A stretch of DNA of 20,395 bases from an uncultured Oscillospiraceae bacterium (GTDB taxonomy: Bacteria > Bacillota > Clostridia > Oscillospirales > Oscillospiraceae). How positions within the stretch are numbered: the stretch's first letter is position 1; every line of letters starts with the position of its first letter. The stretch covers positions 1 to 20,395 of the forward strand of contig CAJTVO010000055.1 of NCBI GenBank assembly GCA_910579485.1, written 5' to 3'. Below are positions 1 through 6,986 of the stretch, in pieces. The notes under the pieces were generated by a model. It did no database searches, was not told the origin of the DNA, and saw only the letters and a program-made list of their open reading frames with translations. Made by a program: the position numbers and the translations under genes.

Positions 1-168
1 CGTTCGTTCAGAAATGGGGATACAAAAGACGCCGCCTTCCGGCAGCGTCTCGTTGACACGTTCATCGCCCGGATCGAGGTCAGAAACGGCCAGGCGATGA
101 TCTTCTACAACATACAAGAAAAAGGACCGCACTCAAAAGTTCGAGTACGGTCCGAATGGTGGAGGTGA
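1..168 (+). CDS. C-terminal end of a probable serine recombinase (5' end outside window)
   Basis: Frame 1 is open from the first base to a TGA at 166-168, giving 55 residues. The segment around residues 13-37 (FRQRLVDTFIARIEVRNGQA, then MIFYN) resembles the C-terminal tail of serine site-specific recombinases of clostridial mobile elements, which typically contain a block of the form 'LVDTFI..I.V....i.i.yN'. The catalytic resolvase domain would lie beyond the left edge and cannot be checked. The last codons read through the ssrA terminator hairpin and into the tmRNA 3' end on the opposite strand, so the final W-W-R-stop is encoded by the complement of the tmRNA acceptor end. This places the gene at the edge of an element that may have inserted at ssrA. 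It could also be a decayed remnant. The family call rests on a short tail only. Confidence 0.55.
   Translation, partial: RSFRNGDTKDAAFRQRLVDTFIARIEVRNGQAMIFYNIQEKGPHSKVRVRSEWWR
116..153 (-). terminator. Rho-independent terminator of ssrA
   Basis: On the minus strand GGACCG and ACTC arms (one internal mismatch) fold around an 8-nt loop, and the stem is followed directly by TTTTTCTT. It lies 3 bp beyond the tmRNA CCA end. The hairpin also falls inside the end of the recombinase reading frame on the other strand. Confidence 0.75.
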
Positions 169-526
169 GGGGAGTCGAACCCCTGTCCGAAAACAATTCC
201 ACGGGATTTTCTCCGGGCGCAGACGGTTATTGCGAGGGGCCGGACCCCTCCGTTCCCCTTCCGGCAGGCAAGCCGTCACGCCTGCAGGTCAGGTGAGAGT
301 CATGATGCATGGCACGGTCAACTCTTTCCGTACGCACGTTCACCGCTAAACGACGCCCTTCTTAAGCCGCGGTACTCTTAAGTTGGACGGCCGCGCCTAA
401 TCAGGCAGCAGCAAGAACAGTGTTATTGTTGTTCTTTAATTTATAAAGGTGCCCATTATTAAGGTGGCTGGGCGCCACCGCCCGCTGATCCCGCTTCCTC
501 ATCCCCGTCGAAACCGGTACACCCCC
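157..526 (-). ncRNA. ssrA: transfer-messenger RNA (tmRNA, ssrA)
   Basis: This RNA rescues stalled ribosomes together with SmpB, adding a degradation tag to the unfinished protein. The minus strand begins GGGGGTGTACCGGTTTCGAC, a typical tmRNA 5' end, and ends with a T-arm (AGGGG / TTCGACT / CCCCT) followed by CACCTCC-A-CCA. The 5' GGGGGTG and 3' CACCTCC pair over 7 bp with a G-U at the third pair, the alanine identity element. A pseudoknot (GGTGG/CCACC with GCCCA/TGGGC, about 447-478) precedes an A-rich stretch and the tag frame. The tag frame ends in K-N-N-N-N-T-V-L-A-A-A followed by TGA (stop at 401-403, these codons 404-436). The exact resume codon is uncertain. The length of about 370 nt is normal. 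smpB lies two genes upstream on the same strand. A 72-codon reading frame over this region is an artefact of the RNA gene. Confidence 0.95.
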
Positions 527-558
527 GGATATATCCGCCCCAGGCGGCTTATGGGGCC

Positions 559-590
559 GGTCCTTCGGCGGAAAACCACCGCCAAGGACC
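559..590. other. Inverted repeat in the ssrA leader
   Basis: GGTCCTTCGGCGG (559-571) and CCGCCAAGGACC (579-590) form a 12-bp stem with one bulged base and a 7-nt loop. No T-tract follows on either strand, so it is not a canonical terminator. It would lie between the predicted ssrA promoter and the mature 5' end, so a structured precursor leader is likely. The 10-bp palindrome GGATATATCC (527-536) directly abuts the tmRNA 5' end and may belong to the same processed leader. Confidence 0.5.
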
Positions 591-625
591 GCCCATAGAC
601 CGCCTCGCAAACGGAGCATATGGTC

Positions 626-654
626 AGTTTACCATGTTGCCTGCGAGAAAACAA
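626..654 (-). promoter_or_regulatory. Putative sigma-A promoter for ssrA
   Basis: On the minus strand TTGTTT (649-654) is separated by exactly 17 bp from TAAACT (626-631). Both are near-consensus, and they lie between the ppiB stop codon and ssrA. Transcription would start about 90 nt before the mature tmRNA end. Read-through from ppiB is an alternative source of the RNA. Confidence 0.5.
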
Positions 655-676
655 GTTAATTTTCTGTAACAGGCGG

Positions 677-1201
677 TCACTTCTTCTCCGGCGCAGGATA
701 TTCCTCCCCCTGGGTATCCACCCGGATGGAGGCGATGACCTGGGCCTCCTTCGGCCGGTCGTTGCTCATGGAGCGGGACACCTTGGATATCTCCACCGCA
801 GCCTCCACATTCTCCGTGATCTTCCCGAAAGCAGCATACTGGCCGTCCAGATGGGGCGCCTCGTCCACCATGATGAAGAACTGGCTCCCGGCGCTGTCAG
901 GATGCATGGACCGGGCCATGGACAGCACACCTAGGGTGTGCTTGATATCGTTCTTCTCAAAGCCGTTGCCGGAGAACTCCCCCCGGATGGAGTAGCCGGG
1001 ACCGCCCATGCCGTTGCCGTTGGGGCAGCCGCCCTGGATCATGAACCCTGGGATCACCCGGTGGAAGATCAGACCGTCATAATACCCGCTATTGGCCAGC
1101 GCAATAAAATTGTTCACCGTATTGGGCGCCTTCTCAGGGTACAGTTCCCCGGTCATCACCTGGCCATTTTCCAGCGTGACCGTCACAATTGGATTACTCA
1201 T
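677..1201 (-). CDS. ppiB: Peptidyl-prolyl cis-trans isomerase, cyclophilin type
   Basis: This is a 174-residue single-domain cyclophilin that catalyses cis-trans isomerisation of X-Pro bonds, assisting protein folding. No signal peptide is seen, so it is probably cytoplasmic. The active-site block FHRVIPGFMIQGG (residues 46-58) supplies the catalytic Arg48, Phe53 and Gln56. The second block (residues about 104-126, A-G-S-Q-F-F-I then H-L-D-G-Q-Y-A-A-F-G) matches the family, with His117 where eukaryotic cyclophilin A has the tryptophan that confers cyclosporin sensitivity, as is usual in bacteria. A GGAG ribosome site lies about 9 bp before ATG. The gene follows smpB by 20 bp, so the two are probably co-transcribed. 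The symbol follows the bacterial family and no closer orthology is claimed. Confidence 0.92.
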   Translation of the reverse strand: MSNPIVTVTLENGQVMTGELYPEKAPNTVNNFIALANSGYYDGLIFHRVIPGFMIQGGCPNGNGMGGPGYSIRGEFSGNGFEKNDIKHTLGVLSMARSMHPDSAGSQFFIMVDEAPHLDGQYAAFGKITENVEAAVEISKVSRSMSNDRPKEAQVIASIRVDTQGEEYPAPEKK

Positions 1202-1221
1202 CGTACTTTTCTCCTCGCTTT

Positions 1222-1689
1222 TTACCGATTGTAAGACTTCATGGCCCGGTCGATGTCCCGTTTGGCATCCCGCTTCGCCACGGAGTCCCGCTTATCATAG
1301 TTCTTCTTGCCCTTGCACACGCCCACCTCGATCTTCACCCGGGCGTTTTTGAAGTAGACGCTCAAGGGCACCAAGGCGTATCCGTCCTGCTGGACCAGGG
1401 CCTGGAGGCGGTTGATCTCCCGCTTGTGCATCAGCAGGCGGCGGGGACGCTCCGGGTCGCGGTTGAAGATGTTCCCGTGCTCATAGGGGCTCACGTGCAT
1501 CCCGTGGAGATATATCTCCCCATTCTTGGCGATACAGTAGGAATCCTTCAGGTTGAGCGTGCCCGCGCGGATGGATTTTACCTCCGTGCCAAACAGCTCG
1601 ATACCCGCCTCATAGCGGTCCTCTACAAAGTAGTCGTGGTGGGCCTTCCTGTTCTGGGCGGCGATCTTGACGCCCTTTTTCTCCGCCAC
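1222..1689 (-). CDS. smpB: SsrA-binding protein SmpB
   Basis: SmpB binds the tRNA-like end of tmRNA and delivers it to stalled ribosomes. The protein has 155 residues, the usual length. Family hallmarks are visible in order: an N-terminal A-Q-N-R-K-A-H-H-D-Y block, G-I-E-L-F-G-T-E-V-K-S-I-R-A-G (about residues 29-43), the N-L-K-D-S-Y block with the H-V-S-P-Y-E-H-G-N-I-F-N segment, R-R-L-L-M-H-K-R-E-I, and a basic C-terminal tail rich in K, R and D (K-G-K-K-N-Y-D-K-R to the end) that enters the mRNA channel. The start codon is GTG, chosen because AGGAGG lies about 8 bp upstream and the family N-terminus begins there. A near-consensus promoter lies 75 bp upstream. ppiB and ssrA follow on the same strand. 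Confidence 0.97.
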   Translation of the reverse strand: MAEKKGVKIAAQNRKAHHDYFVEDRYEAGIELFGTEVKSIRAGTLNLKDSYCIAKNGEIYLHGMHVSPYEHGNIFNRDPERPRRLLMHKREINRLQALVQQDGYALVPLSVYFKNARVKIEVGVCKGKKNYDKRDSVAKRDAKRDIDRAMKSYNR

Positions 1690-1763
1690 CGGCGCTCCCT
1701 CCTTCCCGTTCGGGACGCCGCCAGATCCAACAGACCACCGGTCCGCCCCTGACGGCTGTGTCT

Positions 1764-1792
1764 ACTATACCATAGTTTTCCTGTCTCCGCAA
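1764..1792 (-). promoter_or_regulatory. Putative sigma-A promoter for smpB-ppiB
   Basis: On the minus strand TTGCGG (1787-1792) and TATAGT (1764-1769) are separated by exactly 17 bp. This matches the vegetative consensus well and lies about 75 bp upstream of the smpB GTG start, just after the terminator hairpin of the preceding motility block. Confidence 0.7.
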
Positions 1793-1813
1793 GTCGTTTC
1801 TTGCCGGCGCGCA

Positions 1814-1844
1814 AAGAAGACGGTGCAATCTGCACCGTCTTCTT
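1814..1844. terminator. Strong terminator-like hairpin between the motility block and smpB
   Basis: AAGAAGACGGTGCA (1814-1827) and its exact complement (1831-1844) form a perfect 14-bp stem with a 3-nt loop. On the minus strand the stem ends in TTCTTT, giving a short U-run. It lies 25 bp after the stop of the YjfB-like gene and before the smpB promoter, the expected place for the end of the fliD-to-yjfB transcript. Confidence 0.7.
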
Positions 1845-1869
1845 AACATTTCTCCTATTCCTACCCGCC

Positions 1870-2052
1870 TCAGGCGTATACGTCAAAACCGTACTGACTC
1901 GGTGCGGGCATGGCGGCCAACATGTCGTTGATCAGGGCCTGTGCCTGACTCTCCATGTTGTCCATCGATTTCTTCATGATCGCCGTGTCATAAGCGCTGG
2001 CGAATTGCATCTGGCTCATGCTCATGCTGGCGGCCGCAATGCTGTCCATCAT
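1870..2052 (-). CDS. YjfB-family putative motility protein
   Basis: This 60-residue protein opens M-M-D-S-I-A-A-A-S-M-S-M-S-Q-M-Q and continues with an amphipathic helix rich in Met, Ala and Gln (M-K-K-S-M-D-N-M-E-S-Q-A-Q-A-L). That pattern and size match the small 'putative motility protein' family represented by B. subtilis YjfB. The molecular function of the family is not established, and the link to motility comes mainly from SigD regulation and genomic context. AAAGGAG lies about 9 bp before the first of two adjacent ATG codons, and either could be used. The gene follows the lipoprotein by 52 bp. A short hairpin (8-bp stem with GCGA loop, 2087-2106) without a U-run overlaps that lipoprotein's stop codon. 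No membrane segment or signal peptide is seen. Confidence 0.75.
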   Translation of the reverse strand: MMDSIAAASMSMSQMQFASAYDTAIMKKSMDNMESQAQALINDMLAAMPAPSQYGFDVYA

Positions 2053-2104
2053 GTTCGTGATCTCCTTTCCTTCCGTCTTTTATGACAGCGCGGGTCGCCC
2101 CGCA

Positions 2105-2935
2105 CTAATCACCCGTAGTGACCTGGACCGGCGTGATCTGGCCTTCGCCAGTCTGTTTAAAGATCTGGCTCAGATCGCTGCTGAGGTAAAAGGTGCCCAC
2201 CAGCACGTTGCTGGCCGTCTGCGCATCCTGGCGGTATACGCTGATCACGCGGCAGGAGATGTCGTCCACCATCACCCAGCCCTGCTGGGGGAAGACCATG
2301 TATTCCTTCATGTCGCTGCCCTCAAGCCCCAGCTCCTGAGGATCAAGGGAGGTGAAGTACTCCACCTGTCCCGCGATGTCGGTAGGCTTAGGCGCGGCCT
2401 CCGTCTGTTCACCCTCCGTCTCCTTGGGCACGACGGGGGGAAGGATGGACCCGTTGATATAGGCCACCTGCACCGCTACCGCATATTCCGACCAGCCCAC
2501 GATGACCCGCAGGATGCGCTTGCCAGCCTCCTCGTTTTCCGCGGCGGCCTTGCCAAGGATCACGGTGCCCCACAGGAGGTCCGTCTCCGGCGGCTCCGCC
2601 AGCTTATGGTTCTCGCCGTCCATTGGCACGAAGCCGTTTTCCTCCGTCTGCAGGAACTCGATGTACCGCGCGGCCAGGGCCGCCGGATCGCGCATCTGAC
2701 GGTAGTGGTAGGTATGGGCCACCGCCAGGCCCTCCGTAACAGCCTGGTCGGTGGGCGCGTCAATGGAGGCCAGGATGGCCTCCCCCTCTTCCAGGATGGT
2801 GTCCAGGGCGGCCACGTCGTCCGTCTCACTCTCTCCCAGGGAATATATCTCCAGAGATAAATCCTTCTTGCTGCAGGCGGTGAGCAGGCACAGGGCCAGC
2901 AAGGCCAGCAGAAGGATCTTGCCTAGCTTCTTCAT
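2105..2935 (-). CDS. Predicted lipoprotein of unknown function
   Basis: The 276-residue product begins with K-K, a hydrophobic segment (residues 7-18) and the lipobox L-T-A-C with Cys21. It should therefore be exported, lipidated and anchored on the outer face of the membrane. After the cysteine come a charged acidic stretch (residues 31-50), a mixed alpha/beta domain (about 60-170) and an acidic Pro/Glu linker (about residues 170-190: V-V-P-K-E-T-E-G-E-Q-T-E-A-A-P-K). A second folded part (about 195-265) ends in Thr/Gly-rich residues. I recognise no known family and see no catalytic motif. It lies between the FtsA-like gene (60 bp upstream) and the YjfB-like gene, inside a motility block, so a surface role linked to motility or the envelope is possible but unproven. 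Confidence 0.8.
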   Translation of the reverse strand: MKKLGKILLLALLALCLLTACSKKDLSLEIYSLGESETDDVAALDTILEEGEAILASIDAPTDQAVTEGLAVAHTYHYRQMRDPAALAARYIEFLQTEENGFVPMDGENHKLAEPPETDLLWGTVILGKAAAENEEAGKRILRVIVGWSEYAVAVQVAYINGSILPPVVPKETEGEQTEAAPKPTDIAGQVEYFTSLDPQELGLEGSDMKEYMVFPQQGWVMVDDISCRVISVYRQDAQTASNVLVGTFYLSSDLSQIFKQTGEGQITPVQVTTGD

Positions 2936-2995
2936 GAAAAACCTTCCTCGCTTCTATGACGGGTATCGCAATCCCATGCAACCAGTTCCGGGACC

Positions 2996-4894
2996 TCAGG
3001 GACCCCGGCGGATCGTCACCTGGTCGTTGTTGCGCAGCTCTTGGGTAAAGGGACAGTCCGCGCCGTTCACCTGCAGTACCAGCGGCCCGTCCAGCTTCTC
3101 AAAATCGATGCCGGACCGGTCCAGCAGGTCCATCAGGTAGTAGGCGCTCCCATTCGTCTTCCCGGGCAGCACCAGGGCCTCGCCGTTCAGGTACAAAAAG
3201 AGGGGACGGCGGAGCGGCGGGGCCTCCGCCGCCTTTACCGGCTCCGCCCACAGCTCCGGCTGGGGCACCGGTTCCTCCGGCTCGGGCTCCTCCGGCGGGA
3301 CGGCGTTGACCGTGGAGATCACCTGGTCCCCGGAACGCAGGGGTGTATCCAGGGCCGCCGGGCGTCCGTTAATCAGCACGCCCCCGGCGTAGTCCGCTCC
3401 CAGCAGGTCCCCCGGCGTCCGCTCCGCAGAGGCCCCGGGCACTGCCGGCGTGAACTCGATAGCGTCCCCGGCATACACCAGCATGGAGGGCTTGGCATCC
3501 TCCCCGTTGCACCGGAGGACGCAGGGCGTGGCGCTCTGCCCCCGGAAGGTCAGGCGCTGCCCGTCTACCGTCACGCTGAGGGTTCTGCCCGTGCGGCCCA
3601 CCAGGTCGGAGGAGGTGTAGCCGTTCATCATCAGCAGGTCCAGCACCGTCAGGGCGCCGCTGCGGAAGAGCTTGGCGGGCTTGCCGTTGAGCATGATGCG
3701 GTAACTGTCGCTGATGAGCCCCAGCCCCGCCGAAACGGCGATGCCCAGGGGCGTGGCATACTCGGGATCGTTCAGCTCGTACTCCCGTGAGAACGCGCTG
3801 ATGTCATAGTTGTTGCCCGCCAGGGCCACCCTGCGCTCATCCATGCCCAGCTCCTGGGCCACCAGCTCCCGCAGGCCCAGCAGCTTGCTGCCGCCGCCCG
3901 CCAGGAACATGGCGGAGGGGGACGCGCCGTTGAGCCCGGTCACCCGCTGGGCGATCTCCTGGGCCAGGGCCTTGGCCGCGCCCCGGAGGGTCTCCTGGAT
4001 CTCCGTCCCGGCCACGGTCTGCTCCAGGCCCAGAACATCCCGATAGGCGATGGTGGCCTCATTCAGCTGCATCTTCATCCGCTCCGCCGTGGCGAAGTCG
4101 ATGAGAAAACGCCGCATCAGCGTCTCGGTGATCTCGTCTCCGGCAGTGGTGGCCATGGTGTAGCCCACCACCGCGCCGTCCCGGCAGATGGCGATATCCG
4201 TAGTGCCCGCGCCGATGTCTGCCAGGACCAGGTTCAGCAGCCGCAGATCTGCGGGGATCACCGCGTTCAGGGCGGCAATAGGCTCCAGCGTCAGGCTGGC
4301 GACCTCCAGCCCCGCGGCTTCCATCACGGTGTAGAGGCTCTCCACCACCTCGCTGGGCAGGAAGGTGGCAACCACCTCCGCCTCCAGCTGCTGGCCGTTG
4401 TGGTCCTTCAGCGTAGCCAGCGGGTAGCGGTCCAGCAGATAGCCGGACACGGTGTAGCCCACCAGGTAGGAGCGCCGCTGGCCGTCCTGCTCCTCGCCCA
4501 GATGGCCCTCAGCATCCGCCACCGCGCCGCTCTCCAGCTGGCTGATGATGTCGCTGCCGATACGAGTGACCTGGGGCAGCTCCATGGCGTAGTGCCCCTT
4601 CTCCGTCCGCAGGGCGCGCCCCGCGGCGGCCACGCAGACCCGGCTGAGCTTACAGCCCAGCTTGGCCTCCAGGCGCTCGGTCACCCGCCGGGCCACCTTG
4701 GCCACCTGATCGATATCCTCGATCTGTCCGTCCAGCATAGCCCGGCGGCCATGCTCTTCCTTCTCGATGGCCAGGACCTCCAGACGCTCTTCCGACACCC
4801 GTCCCGCTACGCCAATGATGCTGCGGGTACCGATGTCCAGCGCGTAGATCAGCGCCGGGTCCTGTTTCTTCCACTCCTGGGGCATATCGCTCAC
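2996..4894 (-). CDS. FtsA-like actin-fold ATPase with C-terminal beta-rich extension
   Basis: The 632-residue protein has an FtsA/PilM-type actin fold. The phosphate-1 loop is D-I-G-T-R-S (residues 20-25), an SHS2-like 1C region lies at about 85-180, phosphate-2 is A-D-I-G-A-G-T-T-D (225-233), and the adenosine loop is L-A-G-G-G-S-K (331-337). Typical FtsA is about 420 residues and ends in an amphipathic membrane helix. Here residues 400-632 add an extension with recurring 'hNG..h..G..h' segments (401-450, 460-530 and 566-632) separated by a Pro/Glu linker (533-560). They look like small beta-grasp-type modules, but that is an inference. The start is GTG with GAGAGG 6 bp upstream; an internal ATG at codon 4 is possible. 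No ftsZ is adjacent. Its neighbours are a chemoreceptor and a lipoprotein, so it may be a motility-associated paralogue of the division protein. Confidence 0.82.
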   Translation of the reverse strand: MSDMPQEWKKQDPALIYALDIGTRSIIGVAGRVSEERLEVLAIEKEEHGRRAMLDGQIEDIDQVAKVARRVTERLEAKLGCKLSRVCVAAAGRALRTEKGHYAMELPQVTRIGSDIISQLESGAVADAEGHLGEEQDGQRRSYLVGYTVSGYLLDRYPLATLKDHNGQQLEAEVVATFLPSEVVESLYTVMEAAGLEVASLTLEPIAALNAVIPADLRLLNLVLADIGAGTTDIAICRDGAVVGYTMATTAGDEITETLMRRFLIDFATAERMKMQLNEATIAYRDVLGLEQTVAGTEIQETLRGAAKALAQEIAQRVTGLNGASPSAMFLAGGGSKLLGLRELVAQELGMDERRVALAGNNYDISAFSREYELNDPEYATPLGIAVSAGLGLISDSYRIMLNGKPAKLFRSGALTVLDLLMMNGYTSSDLVGRTGRTLSVTVDGQRLTFRGQSATPCVLRCNGEDAKPSMLVYAGDAIEFTPAVPGASAERTPGDLLGADYAGGVLINGRPAALDTPLRSGDQVISTVNAVPPEEPEPEEPVPQPELWAEPVKAAEAPPLRRPLFLYLNGEALVLPGKTNGSAYYLMDLLDRSGIDFEKLDGPLVLQVNGADCPFTQELRNNDQVTIRRGP

Positions 4895-4925
4895 CTCGTT
4901 CCTCTCCCGGCTAGGACAGGGAGAA

Positions 4926-4963
4926 TGGATATGGCATCCCGATCCTCCGGGACGCCATATCCA
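4926..4963. terminator. Long hairpin between the chemoreceptor and the FtsA-like gene
   Basis: TGGATATGGCATCCCG and CGGGACGCCATATCCA pair over 16 bp (one G-U pair on the RNA) with a 6-nt loop. The stem is terminator-strength, but neither strand has a clean U-run after it. It may be a terminator of the chemoreceptor transcript, or a processing or stability element in a read-through mRNA. A weak TTGACG-N17-GATACA promoter match lies upstream of it at about 4968-4996 on the minus strand. Confidence 0.5.
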
Positions 4964-4997
4964 CTATGTATCCTAAGTGCTTCTTTCCCCGTCAAGC

Positions 4998-6809
4998 TCA
5001 ATACTTGATGCCGCCGAAGGGATTGTCATTGCTGTGGCCGCCCAGCATCAGGGGGTCCTGGGTGGAGGAGGGGACCTCCGCCCAGCCGTCGCCGCTGCTG
5101 GCAAAGGAGCTGCTGCCGTTGAAGCCGCCGCCGCCCAGGCTGCCGCGGTTGCCCACCTTGAACTCGGCCATGAGCTGGTGCATGATGTTGGCCTGGGAGG
5201 ACAGCTCCTCGCTGGCCGCCGCGCACTCCTCGCTGGTGGCGGAGTTGGTCTGCACCACTGCGGAGATCTGGTCGATGCCCTCGGTGATCTGGGAAATAGC
5301 GGTGGTCTGGCTCTCCACGGCCTCGGTGACCTGATCCATCAGCTGAGACACGCCGCTCGCCAAGACAGTGGTCTGCTCCAGGGACTCGGTGACCTTGTTC
5401 ACCACGTCGGCGCCCTCGCGGACGGCGGTGATGGAGTTCTCGATGAGGTCCTTGGTGGCCTTGGCGGCCTCGTCAGACTTGCTGGCCAGGTTGCGCACCT
5501 CGTCGGCGACCACGGCGAAGCCCTTGCCCGCGCTGCCGGCACGGGCGGCCTCGACGGCGGCGTTCAAAGCCAGGATGTTGGTCTGGAAGGCGATGTTCTC
5601 GATGGTCGCGATGATCTTGCTGATCTCCTCAGAGGAGCCGGAAATGTTCTGCATGGCCACGTTGAGCTGCTTGACGTACTCGTTGCTGGCGTTGACCTGC
5701 GCGGCGGCCTGGGCCACGCTGCTCTGGGCCTCCTCGGCGGAGGCGGCGGTCTGCTTGGAGCTGGTGGAGATGTCGTTGATGGTAGCGGCAAGCTCCTCCA
5801 CGGCACTGGCCTGCTCGGTAGCGCCCTGGGCCAGGGACTGGGAGCTGTTGGAAACCTGCTCGGAACCTGCGGACACCTGGCTGGCGGACTGGGAGATGTT
5901 GGTGATGGTGTCGCTCATACGGATCACGAACTGATTCACGCTCTGCTGGATGGGAGCCAGGTCGCCAGGGAAGGTGGCGGTCAGCTCCACGTCGAAGTTG
6001 CCCTTGGCCATCTGGCCGGTGGTCTCGGAAATGTCCTGAATGACGCTGTGAAGGACATGCTGGCTGGTACGCAGGGCGTCGCACATCTCTCCCAGCTCGT
6101 TCTTGCCGCTGAACTCCACGGGCACGCCCAGGTTACCCTGGCTGAAGCCCACCAGCGCGGCACGGACCTGATTGCTGGGCTCGGTAATGCTCCGGATGAT
6201 CTTGGTAGCTATCAGCAGCACGACGAAAGTGGCGACCACCATCACCGCTATAATGACGACGATGCCGATGGTGGAGGTAAGATTCTGCTGCTCAATGATC
6301 TTCGCCTGTCCATTCTGGAGCTGGGTAGCCAGATTATCGCCGGCCGTGGCAGCGGCAGCCAGCTTGGGAGAGCACTGATTCACGATCATGGGAACGGCGC
6401 TCTCGCGGTCTGTACGGGCTACCTCCATGATATTCTGGGCCTCTTTGCCCCACTCCGTCATGGTGTTGATGAAGGTATTGAGCTGGGACTTGTCATCCAT
6501 GGGGAAGCTTTCATTAAGCTCCGTAATGGCGGTCTCCAGGGCGGCCAACTTGGTCTTGGCAGTATCCAGGTTGGTCATATTGCCGGAGAGGACAGCGTCC
6601 CGCAGGCCCCGGGCGGCGATATTGTAGTCGATGCGGCACTCGGAGGCCCTCTGGTTAGCCTCCACATAATGGTCAAGGATGTCCTGGTAGGCACTCTTTT
6701 GAGCGCTCATCATCACCAGAGAGGCAATGATGATAGCCAGAGAAACCAAAATTGTCGTACCGAACCCTACGATCAAGCTCTTCTTGATAGACATGTTCTT
6801 GAAATTCAT
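4998..6809 (-). CDS. Methyl-accepting chemotaxis protein (membrane chemoreceptor)
   Basis: This 603-residue receptor senses a ligand outside the cell and controls the CheA kinase. In order it has a membrane segment at about 11-34, an extracellular helical sensor (35-178, probably a four-helix bundle), a membrane segment at about 180-203, a HAMP domain (about 203-256) and a possible second HAMP-like helix pair up to about 305. A long cytoplasmic coiled coil follows. Its hairpin tip at 400-445 carries the conserved I-E-N-I-A-F-Q-T-N-I-L-A-L-N-A-A-V-E-A-A-R core, which binds CheA and CheW. The Gly/Ser-rich tail (554-603) lacks a CheR-tethering pentapeptide. AGGAGG precedes ATG by about 10 bp. 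CheC, CheD and CheV are encoded 9-12 kb away on the same strand; CheD probably deamidates such receptors. The ligand cannot be predicted. Confidence 0.96.
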   Translation of the reverse strand: MNFKNMSIKKSLIVGFGTTILVSLAIIIASLVMMSAQKSAYQDILDHYVEANQRASECRIDYNIAARGLRDAVLSGNMTNLDTAKTKLAALETAITELNESFPMDDKSQLNTFINTMTEWGKEAQNIMEVARTDRESAVPMIVNQCSPKLAAAATAGDNLATQLQNGQAKIIEQQNLTSTIGIVVIIAVMVVATFVVLLIATKIIRSITEPSNQVRAALVGFSQGNLGVPVEFSGKNELGEMCDALRTSQHVLHSVIQDISETTGQMAKGNFDVELTATFPGDLAPIQQSVNQFVIRMSDTITNISQSASQVSAGSEQVSNSSQSLAQGATEQASAVEELAATINDISTSSKQTAASAEEAQSSVAQAAAQVNASNEYVKQLNVAMQNISGSSEEISKIIATIENIAFQTNILALNAAVEAARAGSAGKGFAVVADEVRNLASKSDEAAKATKDLIENSITAVREGADVVNKVTESLEQTTVLASGVSQLMDQVTEAVESQTTAISQITEGIDQISAVVQTNSATSEECAAASEELSSQANIMHQLMAEFKVGNRGSLGGGGFNGSSSFASSGDGWAEVPSSTQDPLMLGGHSNDNPFGGIKY

Positions 6810-6870
6810 GGCGCGTTTTCCTCCTAATTTTTCCCGGACCGGTCCTATGCCGGCGGCGGGTTTCTCTTTT

Positions 6871-6926
6871 GCCGGATATCCGGCCTTTCTCTCTGCCCAG
6901 GGTTCCTCCGGCGGGGCGGCAGAGAG
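6871..6926. repeat. Palindrome and inverted repeats upstream of the chemoreceptor
   Basis: The gap between the ABC ATPase and the chemoreceptor holds a perfect 14-bp palindrome, GCCGGATATCCGGC (6871-6884). It also holds an inverted repeat CTCTCTGCC (6889-6897) / GGCAGAGAG (6918-6926), and a second copy of GCCGGATAT at 6931-6939. No U-run follows on either strand. The elements could be an operator or structured leader. I found no convincing sigma-28 or sigma-A promoter here. Confidence 0.45.
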
Positions 6927-6986
6927 CCGTGCCGGATATTCTGCAGGGATATTGCTGTGGGTCGAAGGATCTATGTCAGCCGGCGC

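Noticed and set aside
401..619. 72-codon minus-strand reading frame
   Set aside because: It covers the 5' half of ssrA and ends with the tag-peptide codons; it is not an independent protein gene.
4977..6827. Open plus-strand frame of 616 codons antisense to the chemoreceptor
   Set aside because: The Gly/Leu/His-rich product with no motif is a shadow of the minus-strand chemoreceptor.
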